A stretch of DNA of 64,000 bases from Leeuwenhoekiella palythoae (GCF_900130045.1 NZ_FQXT01000001.1:805175-869174), one strand, 5' to 3'. Counted from the stretch's first letter, positions 23,343 through 33,034 are shown. The notes: generated by a model not told the origin, from the sequence alone. Made by a program: numbers and translations.

Positions 23343-24107
23343 ATGAACAGAATAAATAAGAAATTACAGGAAAGCCAAAAATTGCTTTCTATATACTTTA
23401 CCGCAGGTTATCCTGAGTTGGAAGATACTACAACGGTTATTGAAAAACTGGTGGAATCAGGAGTTGATATGATTGAGATCGGTTTACCCTTTAGCGATCC
23501 GCTAGCAGATGGACCAACGATTCAAGAGAGTTCTACCGCAGCTTTAAAAAATGGAATGACCACCGCCAAGCTCTTTGATCAGATCAAGGACATTAGGAAA
23601 ACCGTAGATATCCCATTGATCGTAATGGGGTATTTTAACCCGATGCTTCAATATGGTGTTGAAAAATTCTGTGCTATTTGTGCTGAAATAGGCATAGACG
23701 GACTCATTATGCCGGATCTCCCGCTTGCGGAATATGAAGAACACTATCAAGCTACTTTTGAAAAATATGGTCTTAAGATGATCTTTTTGATCACGCCTCA
23801 AACTTCAGACGAGCGTATTAGACAAATCGATGCTGCGAGTGACGGTTTTATTTATATGGTGAGTAGCGCAAGTACTACGGGAAAAACTTCGGGCTTCAGC
23901 AGTGTGCAAACCGATTATTTTGAACGCATCGCTGCCTTGAAGCTTAAAAATCCACAGATCGTAGGCTTTGGGATCAAAGATGAAGAAACCTTTAAGGCTG
24001 CAACACAAACTGCAAAAGGCGCCATTATAGGTTCAGCATTCATAAAAACCCTTACCGAAAAAGGTTTAGACGGGATAGAACCGTTCATAAAGAGTATAAG
24101 ACCCTGA
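23343..24107 (+). CDS. trpA: tryptophan synthase alpha chain
   Basis: 254 aa. It cleaves indole-3-glycerol phosphate and passes indole to TrpB. FTAGYPELEDTTTVIEKL, GVDMIEIGLPFSDPLADGPTIQES (with the catalytic Glu and Asp) and LIVMGYFNPMLQYG are typical. GLIMPDLPLAEYEE, FIYMVSSASTTG and VGFGIKDEETF complete the pattern. Last gene of the trp operon. Confidence 0.97.
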   Translation: MNRINKKLQESQKLLSIYFTAGYPELEDTTTVIEKLVESGVDMIEIGLPFSDPLADGPTIQESSTAALKNGMTTAKLFDQIKDIRKTVDIPLIVMGYFNPMLQYGVEKFCAICAEIGIDGLIMPDLPLAEYEEHYQATFEKYGLKMIFLITPQTSDERIRQIDAASDGFIYMVSSASTTGKTSGFSSVQTDYFERIAALKLKNPQIVGFGIKDEETFKAATQTAKGAIIGSAFIKTLTEKGLDGIEPFIKSIRP

Positions 24108-24191
24108 GTATTAACCCGCTTTTAGCAAGTTCTTACCATTAATTAACAGCTGCGCTTCGTATCTTGTTTTTAACAAAAAAAGAAAACTATT

Positions 24192-24320
24192 ATGGATAAG
24201 AAATTTGAACGTACTGTAGATCAAAAGAACCCAACGAATCCTACAGGAAATAGAAACGAGAAAACCAACAAGGTGGATATTGATGAGAAAACCATCAAAG
24301 ACCAACAGAACAAGCACTAA
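24192..24320 (+). CDS. small conserved-looking hydrophilic protein
   Basis: 42 codons, MDKKFERTVDQKNPTNPTGNRNE and onward, ending KTIKDQQNKH. The product is very polar with no Cys or hydrophobic segment, so it is probably disordered. It sits alone between trpA and a strong terminator. I do not recognise a family. Support is the clean start, the good terminator 27 bp later and the lack of overlap; it could still be chance. Confidence 0.5.
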   Translation: MDKKFERTVDQKNPTNPTGNRNEKTNKVDIDEKTIKDQQNKH

Positions 24321-24346
24321 GCGCTTGCACTAACTACCAAAAATTG

Positions 24347-24376
24347 AAAAGCCGATACTTTACGTATCGGCTTTTT
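24347..24376 (+). terminator. terminator after the small ORF, also facing sulP
   Basis: AAAAGCCGATAC and GTATCGGCTTTTT pair around TTTAC. It is near symmetric, so it can serve both strands. Confidence 0.88.
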
Positions 24377-24384
24377 AAATGCGT

Positions 24385-25926
24385 TTAATTAGCATCACTC
24401 CCTACTAGATTGTACGTAGGATCTTCAATAATATTTACATCAATGATCGCCTCGGCGTTCTTCAACAGACGACGACAATCAGGACTCAAGTGTCTTAAAT
24501 AAACTGTTTTACCAAGTTTATGATAACGGCTGGTAACGACGTTTAAAGCTTCGATAGCTGACATATCTGCTACCCTACTTTCTTTAAAATCAATAATGAT
24601 CTTGTTGGGGTCATTCAGAATATCAAACTTTTCAGTAAAATTAGTCGTTGAAGCAAAAAATAACGGTCCGTAGATCTCATAATGTTTGGTGCCTTCATCA
24701 TCTACATATTTTCTAGCTCTAATGCGTTTAGCACTTTCCCAAGCAAAAAACAAAGCCGAAAGAATCACACCCACCAATACGGCCAGCGCGAGGTTATGCA
24801 GAATCACAGTGATCGCAGCCACGATGATTACCAAGAAAATATCCTTTTTAGGCACTTTGTTGAAAATACGAAGCGTCGCCCACTCGAAGGTACCTACCGC
24901 AACCATAATCATCACCCCTACGAGAGCCGCCATCGGAACTTTCTCGATCACCGGCGCACCGAATAGTACGATCATCAAAATAGTTAATGCGGCAATAATA
25001 CCTGACAAACGCGCTCTGGATCCCGCGGAAAGATTCACTAAGGTTTGCGCGATCATCGGGCAACCTCCCATTCCGAAGAAAAAGCCGTTAAGTAAATTGG
25101 AACTTCCCTGAGCTATACACTCGCGGTTTCCGTTCCCTTTAGTTTGTGTGATCTCATCTACGAGATTCAGAGTCAGTAAACCTTCAGTAAGTCCTACCGC
25201 CGCCATCACCATAGAATACGGTGCGATCACTTTCAACGTTTCGTAAGAAATAGGAATTTCAGGAATATGGAACGGAGGAAAACCACCACTTACCGAAGCG
25301 ATATCTTTCACCGTTTTAGTATCAATTCCGAAGAAATACACAAGTGCAAAAACCACAATAATCGCCACCAACGAAGAAGGAACAGCCTTGGTCAATTTCG
25401 GAAGAAATATAACGATCAATACCGTAAGGGCGGCCAGACCCGCCATAATTAATAAAGGCGTACCGGTCAACCATGCAACCTCGCCATTGACCAAAGTTTT
25501 AAACTGTTTGATCTGCGACATAAAGATCACGATCGCAAGACCGTTTACAAACCCAAACATCACCGGGTGCGGCACCAGACGAATAAACTTCCCCAGTTTA
25601 AACAGTCCGATCAACACTTGAATTACACCGGCAAGTGCCACAGCAGCTAAAACATATTCTAAGCCGTGCGAATTCATCAATGCAATCAGCGTGATCACTG
25701 TGGCTCCTGCTCCACCTGAAATCATCCCGGGACGACCTCCAAAAATCGCAGTGACCAAGCCCGCGATAAACGAAGCGTATAAGCCCATTAAAGGCGGCAG
25801 ACCGGCAAGGATTGCAAAAGACAAGGATTCTGGGATCATCGTCATCGCTACGGTAAGACCGGCAAGAATTTCGGTTTTGTAATTGACCTTTTGGGTGAGA
25901 TCAAATAAGTTGAATACCTTTTTCAT
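24385..25926 (-). CDS. SulP-family inorganic anion transporter
   Basis: 513 aa. KTEILAGLTVAMTMIPESLSFAILAGLPPLMGLYASFIAGLVTAIFGGRPGMISGGAGA is the SulP signature, followed by about ten more hydrophobic segments. The C-terminal STAS domain contains IIIDFKESRVADMSAIEALNVV, the strand-helix that normally carries regulatory contacts. Family members carry sulfate, bicarbonate or other anions with Na+ or H+, and the substrate cannot be read from sequence. It is divergent to the lipoprotein at 26215. Confidence 0.92.
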   Translation of the reverse strand: MKKVFNLFDLTQKVNYKTEILAGLTVAMTMIPESLSFAILAGLPPLMGLYASFIAGLVTAIFGGRPGMISGGAGATVITLIALMNSHGLEYVLAAVALAGVIQVLIGLFKLGKFIRLVPHPVMFGFVNGLAIVIFMSQIKQFKTLVNGEVAWLTGTPLLIMAGLAALTVLIVIFLPKLTKAVPSSLVAIIVVFALVYFFGIDTKTVKDIASVSGGFPPFHIPEIPISYETLKVIAPYSMVMAAVGLTEGLLTLNLVDEITQTKGNGNRECIAQGSSNLLNGFFFGMGGCPMIAQTLVNLSAGSRARLSGIIAALTILMIVLFGAPVIEKVPMAALVGVMIMVAVGTFEWATLRIFNKVPKKDIFLVIIVAAITVILHNLALAVLVGVILSALFFAWESAKRIRARKYVDDEGTKHYEIYGPLFFASTTNFTEKFDILNDPNKIIIDFKESRVADMSAIEALNVVTSRYHKLGKTVYLRHLSPDCRRLLKNAEAIIDVNIIEDPTYNLVGSDAN

Positions 25927-26214
25927 GAAGTAGTTTTGTGCAAAAAGCCTGTGTGTTTGTAAAATGGAAAATGCTGTGATTTAGCAGGTTAATCCGTTTC
26001 TCAATTCGGCTGCAAAAATAGCCTTTTTTAACGGAAGGGCAAGCCTTGAAGCTTCCTATCCGATCTGACTTCTATAACTAGTGCACTCGCAATAAATACG
26101 CAAAGGATTTCGAAAAGCCTCAACCTCAAGTAGTGCCGTTAAACTTATATTAATGCGGCAGCACAGCAGATACCGAGCGGCTTAAAGTCTTATTTTCGTA
26201 TAAAATCACTAACT

Positions 26215-27486
26215 ATGAAAACATCCCTCTATATTTTAGCCGGAGTTCTTGCTTTGGCTGGTTGTAAAAATGATAAAAGCGTACCCGAAAGCGAGCAAGA
26301 AGAACTCGCCGATAACGGTCCCGTTACCGTAGAAACTACGGTGGGTCCTTTAGAACTGCCTGCTCCTTTTGCCTCAGAATCGGTAACTAAAGAAAGTAAG
26401 ATCGTGGCTTGGCCTTCAGGAACAACTCCTACTGCTGCCGAAGGTTTTAAAGTAGAACGCTTTGCCGACTCGCTCAAACATCCACGATGGACGTATGTAG
26501 CTCCAAATAACGATATTTTTGTAGCGGAGTCCAACACCAAAGACAGCGCCAACCGCATTACCTTATTGCGTGATACCAACAGCGATGGCAAAGTAGATGA
26601 ACGCTATATTTTTAAAGAAGATCTTAATCAGAATTTTGGAATGCTGGTTTTAGACGGTTCGTTTTACATCGCAAACACTGATGGTTTATACCGCTTTCCA
26701 TACACCGAAGGGCAAACCAAATTAGAAGGTGAAGGTGAAAAAATAGTTGAACTTTCTGCAAGTGGTTATAACAACCATTGGACGCGCAATATCATCACCA
26801 ACGAAGCCGGAGATAAGATTTATATTTCGGTGGGATCTGCTAGTAATGTAGGTGAACAAGGAATGGAGAAAGAAGAGCGTCGCGCCAATATTCTTGAGGT
26901 AAATCCTGACGGAACCGGAGAGATCATTTACGCAGCCGGACTTCGAAATCCTGTGGGGATGGACTGGAATCCGGTGACGGGCGAACTGTGGACTGCAGTT
27001 AACGAGCGCGATGAATTGGGGAATAACTTGGTTCCTGATTATGCGACCAGCGTTAAAAAAGGCGGATGGTACGGCTGGCCATACAGCTACTATGGGCAGA
27101 TCAACGACCCACGCTGGGAAGATGATCCGCATCAAGATTTAGTAGACAAAGCGATTATGCCTGATGTTGCTTTAGGACCGCACACCGCATCTTTAGGTTT
27201 TACCTTTTATACCGCAGAACAATTCCCACAAATGTACCGCAATGGGGCTTTTGTAGGTCAGCACGGCTCTTGGAACCGCGAGCCTTTCTCAGGATATAAA
27301 GTCGTATTTATTCCGTTTGAAAACGGGATCCCAAAAGAACCAACCGATTTCCTTACCGGTTTTGTTCCTGACGAAAACGGGAATGAAGTGTACGGCCGCC
27401 CGGTGGCTACTACAGTAGCGCCAGACGGTTCCTTACTGGTGAACGATGATGATGGCGGAGTGATCTGGCGCGTTTCCGCAGAGTAA
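26215..27486 (+). CDS. PQQ-dependent sugar dehydrogenase-like lipoprotein
   Basis: 423 aa. A signal peptide with lipobox (LAGVLALAGCKND) implies a lipid-anchored envelope protein. The mature part is a beta-propeller of the soluble glucose/sorbosone dehydrogenase type. Seen are HPRWTYVAPNNDIFVAES, NNHWTRNIITNEAGDKIYISVGSASN, GLRNPVGMDWNPVTGELWTAVNERDELGNNLVPDYATSV, LGPHTASLGFTFYTAEQFP and FVGQHGSWNREPFSGYKVVF. PQQ and the sugar substrate are assumed from the family; no PQQ synthesis genes are in view. Confidence 0.88.
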   Translation: MKTSLYILAGVLALAGCKNDKSVPESEQEELADNGPVTVETTVGPLELPAPFASESVTKESKIVAWPSGTTPTAAEGFKVERFADSLKHPRWTYVAPNNDIFVAESNTKDSANRITLLRDTNSDGKVDERYIFKEDLNQNFGMLVLDGSFYIANTDGLYRFPYTEGQTKLEGEGEKIVELSASGYNNHWTRNIITNEAGDKIYISVGSASNVGEQGMEKEERRANILEVNPDGTGEIIYAAGLRNPVGMDWNPVTGELWTAVNERDELGNNLVPDYATSVKKGGWYGWPYSYYGQINDPRWEDDPHQDLVDKAIMPDVALGPHTASLGFTFYTAEQFPQMYRNGAFVGQHGSWNREPFSGYKVVFIPFENGIPKEPTDFLTGFVPDENGNEVYGRPVATTVAPDGSLLVNDDDGGVIWRVSAE

Positions 27487-27551
27487 TTCCACACAAATCA
27501 AGCCTATTGGTGTTTTAGTTTTTAGTGGCTCCAATAAGGTATACGTTTTAG

Positions 27552-27559
27552 TATTTTTG
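27552..27559 (+). promoter_or_regulatory. -7 promoter element before the TonB receptor
   Basis: TATTTTTG matches TAnnTTTG. No clear -33 partner was found at the usual distance. Confidence 0.4.
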
Positions 27560-27599
27560 AAATTCATCAGAATTTCCACCCTCGATTATCGAGTACTTT

Positions 27600-29678
27600 A
27601 TGAAAAATATTCTTTTAGGTCTGCTGTTGTTTTCTGGATGTGCATTTGCTCAAGAGAAAACAGCAGCAGATTCTGTTTTAGTTCGAAATACCTTAGGTGA
27701 AATTACCATCACCTCCACCCCTATTCATGATAAATTGCAACGCATTCCCGCGGCGGTAAATGTCATTGCTGCTGAAGATTTTCAGCGCGGTGACCAACTT
27801 TCTATCGCTAACGAGCTCAATAAAAATCCTGGAATTCAGATGCAGCAAGGTGCGCTCAATACGAGCCGCATCAGCATCAGAGGTTTAGGAGCGCGCAGTC
27901 AATATTCCACAAACCGTGTAAAGGCCTATATTGAAGGCATCCCGCTGACTACCGGCGAAGGTGAAACCACTTTGGAAGATATCGACCTCAACTTGATCGA
28001 GCGTATGGAGATCATTAAAGGGCCTGCCAGCAGTAGCTATGGCGCAGGCCTGGGCGGAGCGATCAATATTTCGGTAATAAAACCGGAACGCAGCACAATC
28101 AAATTAAATGGATTAGCAGGCGCTTATGGTCTTTTTAAAAGCGGAATCACCGCAGCACTCGCTGAGGACAAAACCGCTGGATTTGTAAGCTTTAATCATC
28201 TGGAGAAAGACGGCTTTAGAGCGAATAGTAACTACAACCGAAACACCCTAACCGGATTTGCGAGAACCCAGATTAATGCCGCCAGCACGCTAACCTTCTT
28301 CGGAAACTATACACGGGTAAAAGCCTTTATCCCAAGTTCTGTAAATGAAGAAACCTTACAAAACAGTCCTGAAGACGCAGCATTCACGTGGGGGCAAGCG
28401 CAAGGCTATGAGTCGTATGATAAAGCCTTAGCCGGACTTTCTTACGATTGGAACATTAACGCTAACCATAGGTGGCAAACCAGTGTTTTTGCAAATTACC
28501 GTGACGGGTATGAACCGCGACCTTTTGATATTCTTGATGAAGATTCTTTTGCCTTTGGAATTCGCAGTACCTTAAAATCTCAATTTTCCCTTTTCAACCT
28601 TCCTGCAAAAAGCAGTATTGGGGTTGAATATTTTGATGAGCATTACCAGGCCCAGCTTTTCAATAATTTATATGAAGAGAATAATGGCAATGGAAGCCTG
28701 CAAGGTGACCGTTTTAGTAATCAAGAACAGGACCGCAAATACCTCAACCTCTTTGCTCAATTAAGCCTGCAACTTGCACCGAAGCTTAAAGCAGATGTCG
28801 GCCTGAATTACAACCACAGCAGATACCGCCTGGATGATTACCTTAACGAAGCCAATATTGACAACAGTGGGGTGTACACATACCCTCGCATCTTTTTGCC
28901 GCAAGCAGGTTTGAGTTATGAAGCCGCTAGCGATAAATTTATTTACGCCTCGGTAAGTCGTGGATTTTCACTTCCCACTGTTGCCGAAACCTTAACTCCG
29001 GAAGGTGCCATCAACCCGGAGATCAAACCCGAAACCGGGATGAATTATGAGCTGGGATTAAAAGCCCAATGGCTAGATAAAAAACTCTATACCGAACTCG
29101 CTTTATACACGGTTCAGGTTACTAATTTACTGGTTGCAGAGCGTGTGGGCGATGATCAATATGTAGGTCGCAATGCCGGAGCCACAGACCATAACGGGAT
29201 TGAATTCTTTATTCATTATCGCGAAAAGTTATCAACGGAATGGTCATTACAACCCTACGGATCTTTAGCGGTGAACGATTATTCATTTGATGAATTTGTA
29301 GATAACGACGAGAATTTCAATGGAAATGACCTCACCGGAGTCGCTGATCAAGTGATCAATTTAGGTCTGGATGTGGCTTTTCAAAATCGTTTTAAAATCA
29401 ACATCAATTACCGCCACACCGGAAGCATTCCACTGGATGATGCCAACAGTCTTTATAGCGACGCCTACAATCTTGTAAACCTACGTGGTGACTATAGTTT
29501 TACGCTTTTTAATGAAATAAAAACCCAGCTTTTTGCGGGAGTTAATAATGTGTTTGACACCAATTATGCAGCACAGGTATTACCCAACGCAACCGGTTTT
29601 GGTGGTGCAGCGCCACGTTACTACTATCCCGGAGAACCTGTAAATTTTTACGCCGGATTGAACATCGATCTATTCTAA
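27600..29678 (+). CDS. TonB-dependent outer-membrane receptor
   Basis: 692 aa. The signal peptide ends GCAFAQ. The plug domain runs over residues 30-160 with ITITSTPIHDKLQRIPAAVNVI, ISIRGLGARSQYSTNRVKAYIEGIPLT and LIERMEIIKGPASSSYGAGLGGAINI. A 22-strand type barrel follows and ends with GLNIDLF. The style is close to FecA/siderophore-like receptors, not SusC; there is no carboxypeptidase-like N-terminal domain and no SusD partner. A TATTTTTG -7 element lies 40 bp before the start. Its stop overlaps that of the convergent gene by 3 bp. Confidence 0.9.
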   Translation: MKNILLGLLLFSGCAFAQEKTAADSVLVRNTLGEITITSTPIHDKLQRIPAAVNVIAAEDFQRGDQLSIANELNKNPGIQMQQGALNTSRISIRGLGARSQYSTNRVKAYIEGIPLTTGEGETTLEDIDLNLIERMEIIKGPASSSYGAGLGGAINISVIKPERSTIKLNGLAGAYGLFKSGITAALAEDKTAGFVSFNHLEKDGFRANSNYNRNTLTGFARTQINAASTLTFFGNYTRVKAFIPSSVNEETLQNSPEDAAFTWGQAQGYESYDKALAGLSYDWNINANHRWQTSVFANYRDGYEPRPFDILDEDSFAFGIRSTLKSQFSLFNLPAKSSIGVEYFDEHYQAQLFNNLYEENNGNGSLQGDRFSNQEQDRKYLNLFAQLSLQLAPKLKADVGLNYNHSRYRLDDYLNEANIDNSGVYTYPRIFLPQAGLSYEAASDKFIYASVSRGFSLPTVAETLTPEGAINPEIKPETGMNYELGLKAQWLDKKLYTELALYTVQVTNLLVAERVGDDQYVGRNAGATDHNGIEFFIHYREKLSTEWSLQPYGSLAVNDYSFDEFVDNDENFNGNDLTGVADQVINLGLDVAFQNRFKININYRHTGSIPLDDANSLYSDAYNLVNLRGDYSFTLFNEIKTQLFAGVNNVFDTNYAAQVLPNATGFGGAAPRYYYPGEPVNFYAGLNIDLF

Positions 29679-30457
29679 TTTCCTTCAGGAAGTTTCATAC
29701 CATTTTCTCCAAATTCGTTGAGTTCGGCTTCAAAGCTATCGGCGAGTTCAATGAATTTGTCTAAAAGGTCCAGTTGGTTTTCAGGCTCTAACAAATTGCC
29801 GGGAAGTTGCTTGGCATCGCAATACTCAAAAAACAGGTTGTGGTAATACGCATCAATCCCCAATTGCTCCACTAAAAATTCCCGATTAAAATATTCATCG
29901 GTAGCAAAGAGCACTCGGTATTGTTTATATGTAATAGGCGCATAACTTTCCTTTTGTTTGGAAGGGTCTTTCTTAAACAAGCTCATAAAAAGGCGTCCTA
30001 TCTCCATAAAATCGACACCATTGGTACTGTTGGGCGGTCGGTATAGTTGGCGGTTCTTTTTGATGTCATTTTGAATTCTACTATTGAAAATACTATCGTA
30101 GACGCGCACATCAAAAGGCTTTTCCTTAGGCGCTTCGGTGAGGCGTACTTCGTCCAGTTCGTTTAAGTTCTCTTTCAACTCCACGACCCAAACCTTTTCC
30201 AGCTGATATTGCTCTACCACAAACACCTGCGTTTCCATAAACGGCGCACTAAACACCAAAGAATCTTCTAAGCGGGCCGCCAGACTAAAATCTCCCTCAT
30301 CAGTAGTGGTCGTACTTTTATTCTGCGTCAGGTTTTGCACCAGCACGCCGGGAACACGCTTATCGCCCGCATAAACCTTTCCGGAGGTGTTCTGTGCATA
30401 AGCATTACCCATCATCAATATGACAACTCCTGTAAGTAAAATAAGTATTCGCATCAC
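29675..30457 (-). CDS. exported protein with carboxypeptidase-like regulatory domain, paralog 1
   Basis: 260 aa with signal peptide (LILLTGVVILMMGNAYAQ). Residues 22-100 form a CarboxypepD_reg-like beta-sandwich: GKVYAGDKRVPGVLVQNLTQNKSTTTTDEGDFSLAARLEDSLVFSA, ending KENLNELDEVRL. This is the pattern that precedes TonB plugs in SusC-like receptors, but here it stands without a barrel. The rest is charged, with no recognised domain. It is homologous to the next gene along its whole length. Function unknown. Confidence 0.75.
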   Translation of the reverse strand: MMRILILLTGVVILMMGNAYAQNTSGKVYAGDKRVPGVLVQNLTQNKSTTTTDEGDFSLAARLEDSLVFSAPFMETQVFVVEQYQLEKVWVVELKENLNELDEVRLTEAPKEKPFDVRVYDSIFNSRIQNDIKKNRQLYRPPNSTNGVDFMEIGRLFMSLFKKDPSKQKESYAPITYKQYRVLFATDEYFNREFLVEQLGIDAYYHNLFFEYCDAKQLPGNLLEPENQLDLLDKFIELADSFEAELNEFGENGMKLPEGN

Positions 30458-30481
30458 CTTGCTTTAAGTTGCGAAGTTAGT

Positions 30482-31234
30482 TTAATTCGCTGCGTTCAAC
30501 TTGTGAAATTCGGCACTTCTTTTCATTAAATACTCCAGAAAACGCATCTCATTTTTATCTTGCAACAAGCGTGCATCTACCTGCTGCTCCAGACAATAAT
30601 CAAAAAACAGCGGCTCTTCTTCTTGGGTCACGGCTAATTGATTGCGCAGTAAATCCTGATTAAAAAATGCATCCTTTTTGAAAAAAGCTTCGAGCTCTCC
30701 CAGTTTTAAAATTCTAAAGCGGTTGGGATCTTCGGCTTTTTCTTTTTTGTCTTTTTTAATCGAATTCCATACCATTTTTCCGATAGCGATAAAATCAATG
30801 CCAGAACCGCTAGGACCGGGACTATACAATTCAGGATGTTCTTGAATATCCTTTTGCAACCACGTGTTGAAGTTTTTATCATATTCTTCTACCCGAAACT
30901 CTTTCACCTTGTTAGTTGCCGTAATGGTCACAGCATCCAGTTCATTTCTGCTTTCTTTAAGTTCGACCACCCAAGTTTCTTCTAGTTGATACGCTTCTAC
31001 TTGATGAATTTGAGTTTCAAAAAACGAATAGCTAAAGATCAAAGAATCTCCCAACTGTGCGGCGATCTCAAAATCACCCCAACGGTTGGTCGAAGTCATT
31101 AAGTCTTGGGTTTTATTGATGATCAACACGCCTTCTAGCGGTTTATCTTCAGCATACACTTTTCCTTGTGATTGTTGTGCGTATACTGCCGTGCTGAGCA
31201 AGAGGATAAAAGCAAAAATTAATTTTGATAGCAT
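30482..31234 (-). CDS. exported protein with carboxypeptidase-like regulatory domain, paralog 2
   Basis: 250 aa with signal peptide (FAFILLLSTAVYAQ). It shares with paralog 1 the layout GKVYAEDKPLEGVLIINKTQDLMTSTNRWGDFEIAAQLGDSLIFSYSFFETQ, KESRNELDAVTI, then a block containing GIDFIAIGKMVWNSIKKD. That block matches GVDFMEIGRLFMSLFKKD in paralog 1. The genes are 24 bp apart, a tandem duplication. No function can be assigned; the location downstream of coaD gives no hint. Confidence 0.75.
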   Translation of the reverse strand: MLSKLIFAFILLLSTAVYAQQSQGKVYAEDKPLEGVLIINKTQDLMTSTNRWGDFEIAAQLGDSLIFSYSFFETQIHQVEAYQLEETWVVELKESRNELDAVTITATNKVKEFRVEEYDKNFNTWLQKDIQEHPELYSPGPSGSGIDFIAIGKMVWNSIKKDKKEKAEDPNRFRILKLGELEAFFKKDAFFNQDLLRNQLAVTQEEEPLFFDYCLEQQVDARLLQDKNEMRFLEYLMKRSAEFHKLNAAN

Positions 31235-31284
31235 AGTCAGGTCTATGCAGTAATGACCTTAGTTATGCTTACATGTTGCAAAAA

Positions 31285-31737
31285 TCACACGCGAACCGCA
31301 TCTGGCACCAAGCCGGTATAGTCCCCGCCATTGCGAATAACGTCCCGCACAATGGATGAAGAAATGTAACTTTTACCCGAAGAAGTGAGTAAGAACACGG
31401 TTTCTATTTGCGCCAATTTTCTGTTAGTATGCGCGATGGCTTTTTCAAATTCAAAATCCGCCGGATTGCGCAATCCTCTAAGAATAAAGCCGGAATCTGT
31501 CGCATTACAAAAATCAACAGTAAGACCTTGATAGGTCATCACTTTGATCTTGGGTTCATCTTTAAAGGACTCTTTTAAAAAGCCTTCCCGCTGCTCTAAA
31601 GTGAACATGTATTTCTTATCAGCATTCACCCCGATCGCTAAAATGATCTCATCAAAAAGCTTTAAGCCTCGCTCAATGATATCATAATGTCCTAAAGTAA
31701 GCGGATCAAAAGATCCCGGAAATACTGCGCGTTTCAT
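31285..31737 (-). CDS. coaD: pantetheine-phosphate adenylyltransferase
   Basis: 150 aa nucleotidyltransferase for the penultimate step of coenzyme A synthesis. AVFPGSFDPLTLGHYDIIERGLKLFDEIILAIG contains the T/HxGH motif. KKYMFTLEQREGFL, FILRGLRNPADFEFEKAIAHTNRKL and SGKSYISSSIVRDVIRNGG are conserved. Length and motifs fit well. Confidence 0.96.
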   Translation of the reverse strand: MKRAVFPGSFDPLTLGHYDIIERGLKLFDEIILAIGVNADKKYMFTLEQREGFLKESFKDEPKIKVMTYQGLTVDFCNATDSGFILRGLRNPADFEFEKAIAHTNRKLAQIETVFLLTSSGKSYISSSIVRDVIRNGGDYTGLVPDAVRV

Positions 31738-31884
31738 AAATGAAAATTCAAATTCAAAATTAAAGGTACAAAAACTGAAGTGTTTAAAGTTTGTGGTAGC
31801 GTTACCTAATGCTTATAAAATATTCAGTCCATTGCGGGGGCAATAAAAGCTGCGTTTAGATCGCCTACTATTTACTGAGACTGC

Positions 31885-32877
31885 CTACTGAGACTTTTCA
31901 CCATTCATTGCCTGCTCAATAACATTATCAAACAAATCTGGCAATGAAATCCCCGCCACCTTTGCCTGCTGCGGGATGATACTCGCAGGACTCAACCCCG
32001 GTGTGGTATTCACTTCTAAAAAGTGCGGGGCGCCATTGTGGAAAATAAATTCAGCTCTGGTGAGGCCTTTTAATTTTAAGATCTTAAAGACTTTTTCTGC
32101 TTCGCGTTGTACGGCTTCGGTTTGCGCATCGGTGATTCTTGCCGGAGTGATCTCTTGTGATTTACCCTCATATTTTGCCTGATAATCAAAGAAGTCATTG
32201 TCGCTAACAATTTCGGTAACCGGAAGCGCCATAACTTTTCCTTGATAATTGATCACGCCAACAGAAACTTCGGTTCCTTCTAAAAAAGATTCAATAATGA
32301 TCTCATCATCTTCTTTAAACGCCACTTCGATCGCTCCTTCTAATTCTTCGGAACCATAAACCTTAGAAACTCCGTAACTGCTACCTGCTTTGTTAGCTTT
32401 TACAAAACACGGCAAACCTACTTTATCTAAAATTTCGGTAGCATTGATAACGTCGCCCTTATTTAGCAAATAATTGGTTGCGGTTTTGATTCCATAGGCT
32501 TTCAATACGCTGATGCAATCCCGCTTATTAAACGTAAGCGCAGCCTCATAATAATTACAGGCCGTCTGCGGAATCTTCAAAAGCTTTAAATAAGCTTGCA
32601 ACACGCCGTCTTCTCCCGGTGTTCCGTGAATCGTGTTGAATACGCAATCAAAGGTGATCTTAGTGCCTTCCACATTAATCGAGAAATCAGCTTTATCAAC
32701 AGGAATTGGCGGGTGATCGGCGTGTTTACAAAACCAGCCTTCCTTTAAAATATGAATGGGAAATACATTATAAATAGATTGGTCTAGATGTTTGCAAACC
32801 GTGTTTCCGCTCAAGATCGAGATATTCACCTCACTGGAAAATCCACCCATCACGACTGCAATATTTTTTTTTGACAT
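31885..32877 (-). CDS. ddl: D-alanine--D-alanine ligase
   Basis: 330 aa ATP-grasp enzyme that makes the D-Ala-D-Ala dipeptide of peptidoglycan. KNIAVVMGGFSSEVNISILSG is the N-terminal motif. FNTIHGTPGEDGVLQAYL, PCFVKANKAGSSYGVSKV, IIIESFLEGTEVSVGVI and FLEVNTTPGLSPASIIPQQAKVAGIS are the family signatures. It lies divergent to the PASTA gene. Confidence 0.96.
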   Translation of the reverse strand: MSKKNIAVVMGGFSSEVNISILSGNTVCKHLDQSIYNVFPIHILKEGWFCKHADHPPIPVDKADFSINVEGTKITFDCVFNTIHGTPGEDGVLQAYLKLLKIPQTACNYYEAALTFNKRDCISVLKAYGIKTATNYLLNKGDVINATEILDKVGLPCFVKANKAGSSYGVSKVYGSEELEGAIEVAFKEDDEIIIESFLEGTEVSVGVINYQGKVMALPVTEIVSDNDFFDYQAKYEGKSQEITPARITDAQTEAVQREAEKVFKILKLKGLTRAEFIFHNGAPHFLEVNTTPGLSPASIIPQQAKVAGISLPDLFDNVIEQAMNGEKSQ

Positions 32878-33034
32878 AGTAAAAAAGAAAGCTTTACGTT
32901 ATCTAATAGAAGGCGATCTTAAGATCATCTTCAACTATTGAAAAAACAAGTTCATTTAAGCTCGGTTCACCGAGTAATTTAAGGCTTCAAAGAACGTTAT
33001 TTTTAGGAAAACTCGGCAAAAAAAATGATTGCAA

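Noticed and set aside
27600..29678. SusC-type receptor with polysaccharide utilisation locus
   Set aside because: No carboxypeptidase-like N-terminal domain, no SusD gene and no glycoside hydrolases nearby; the plug is of the siderophore or vitamin type.
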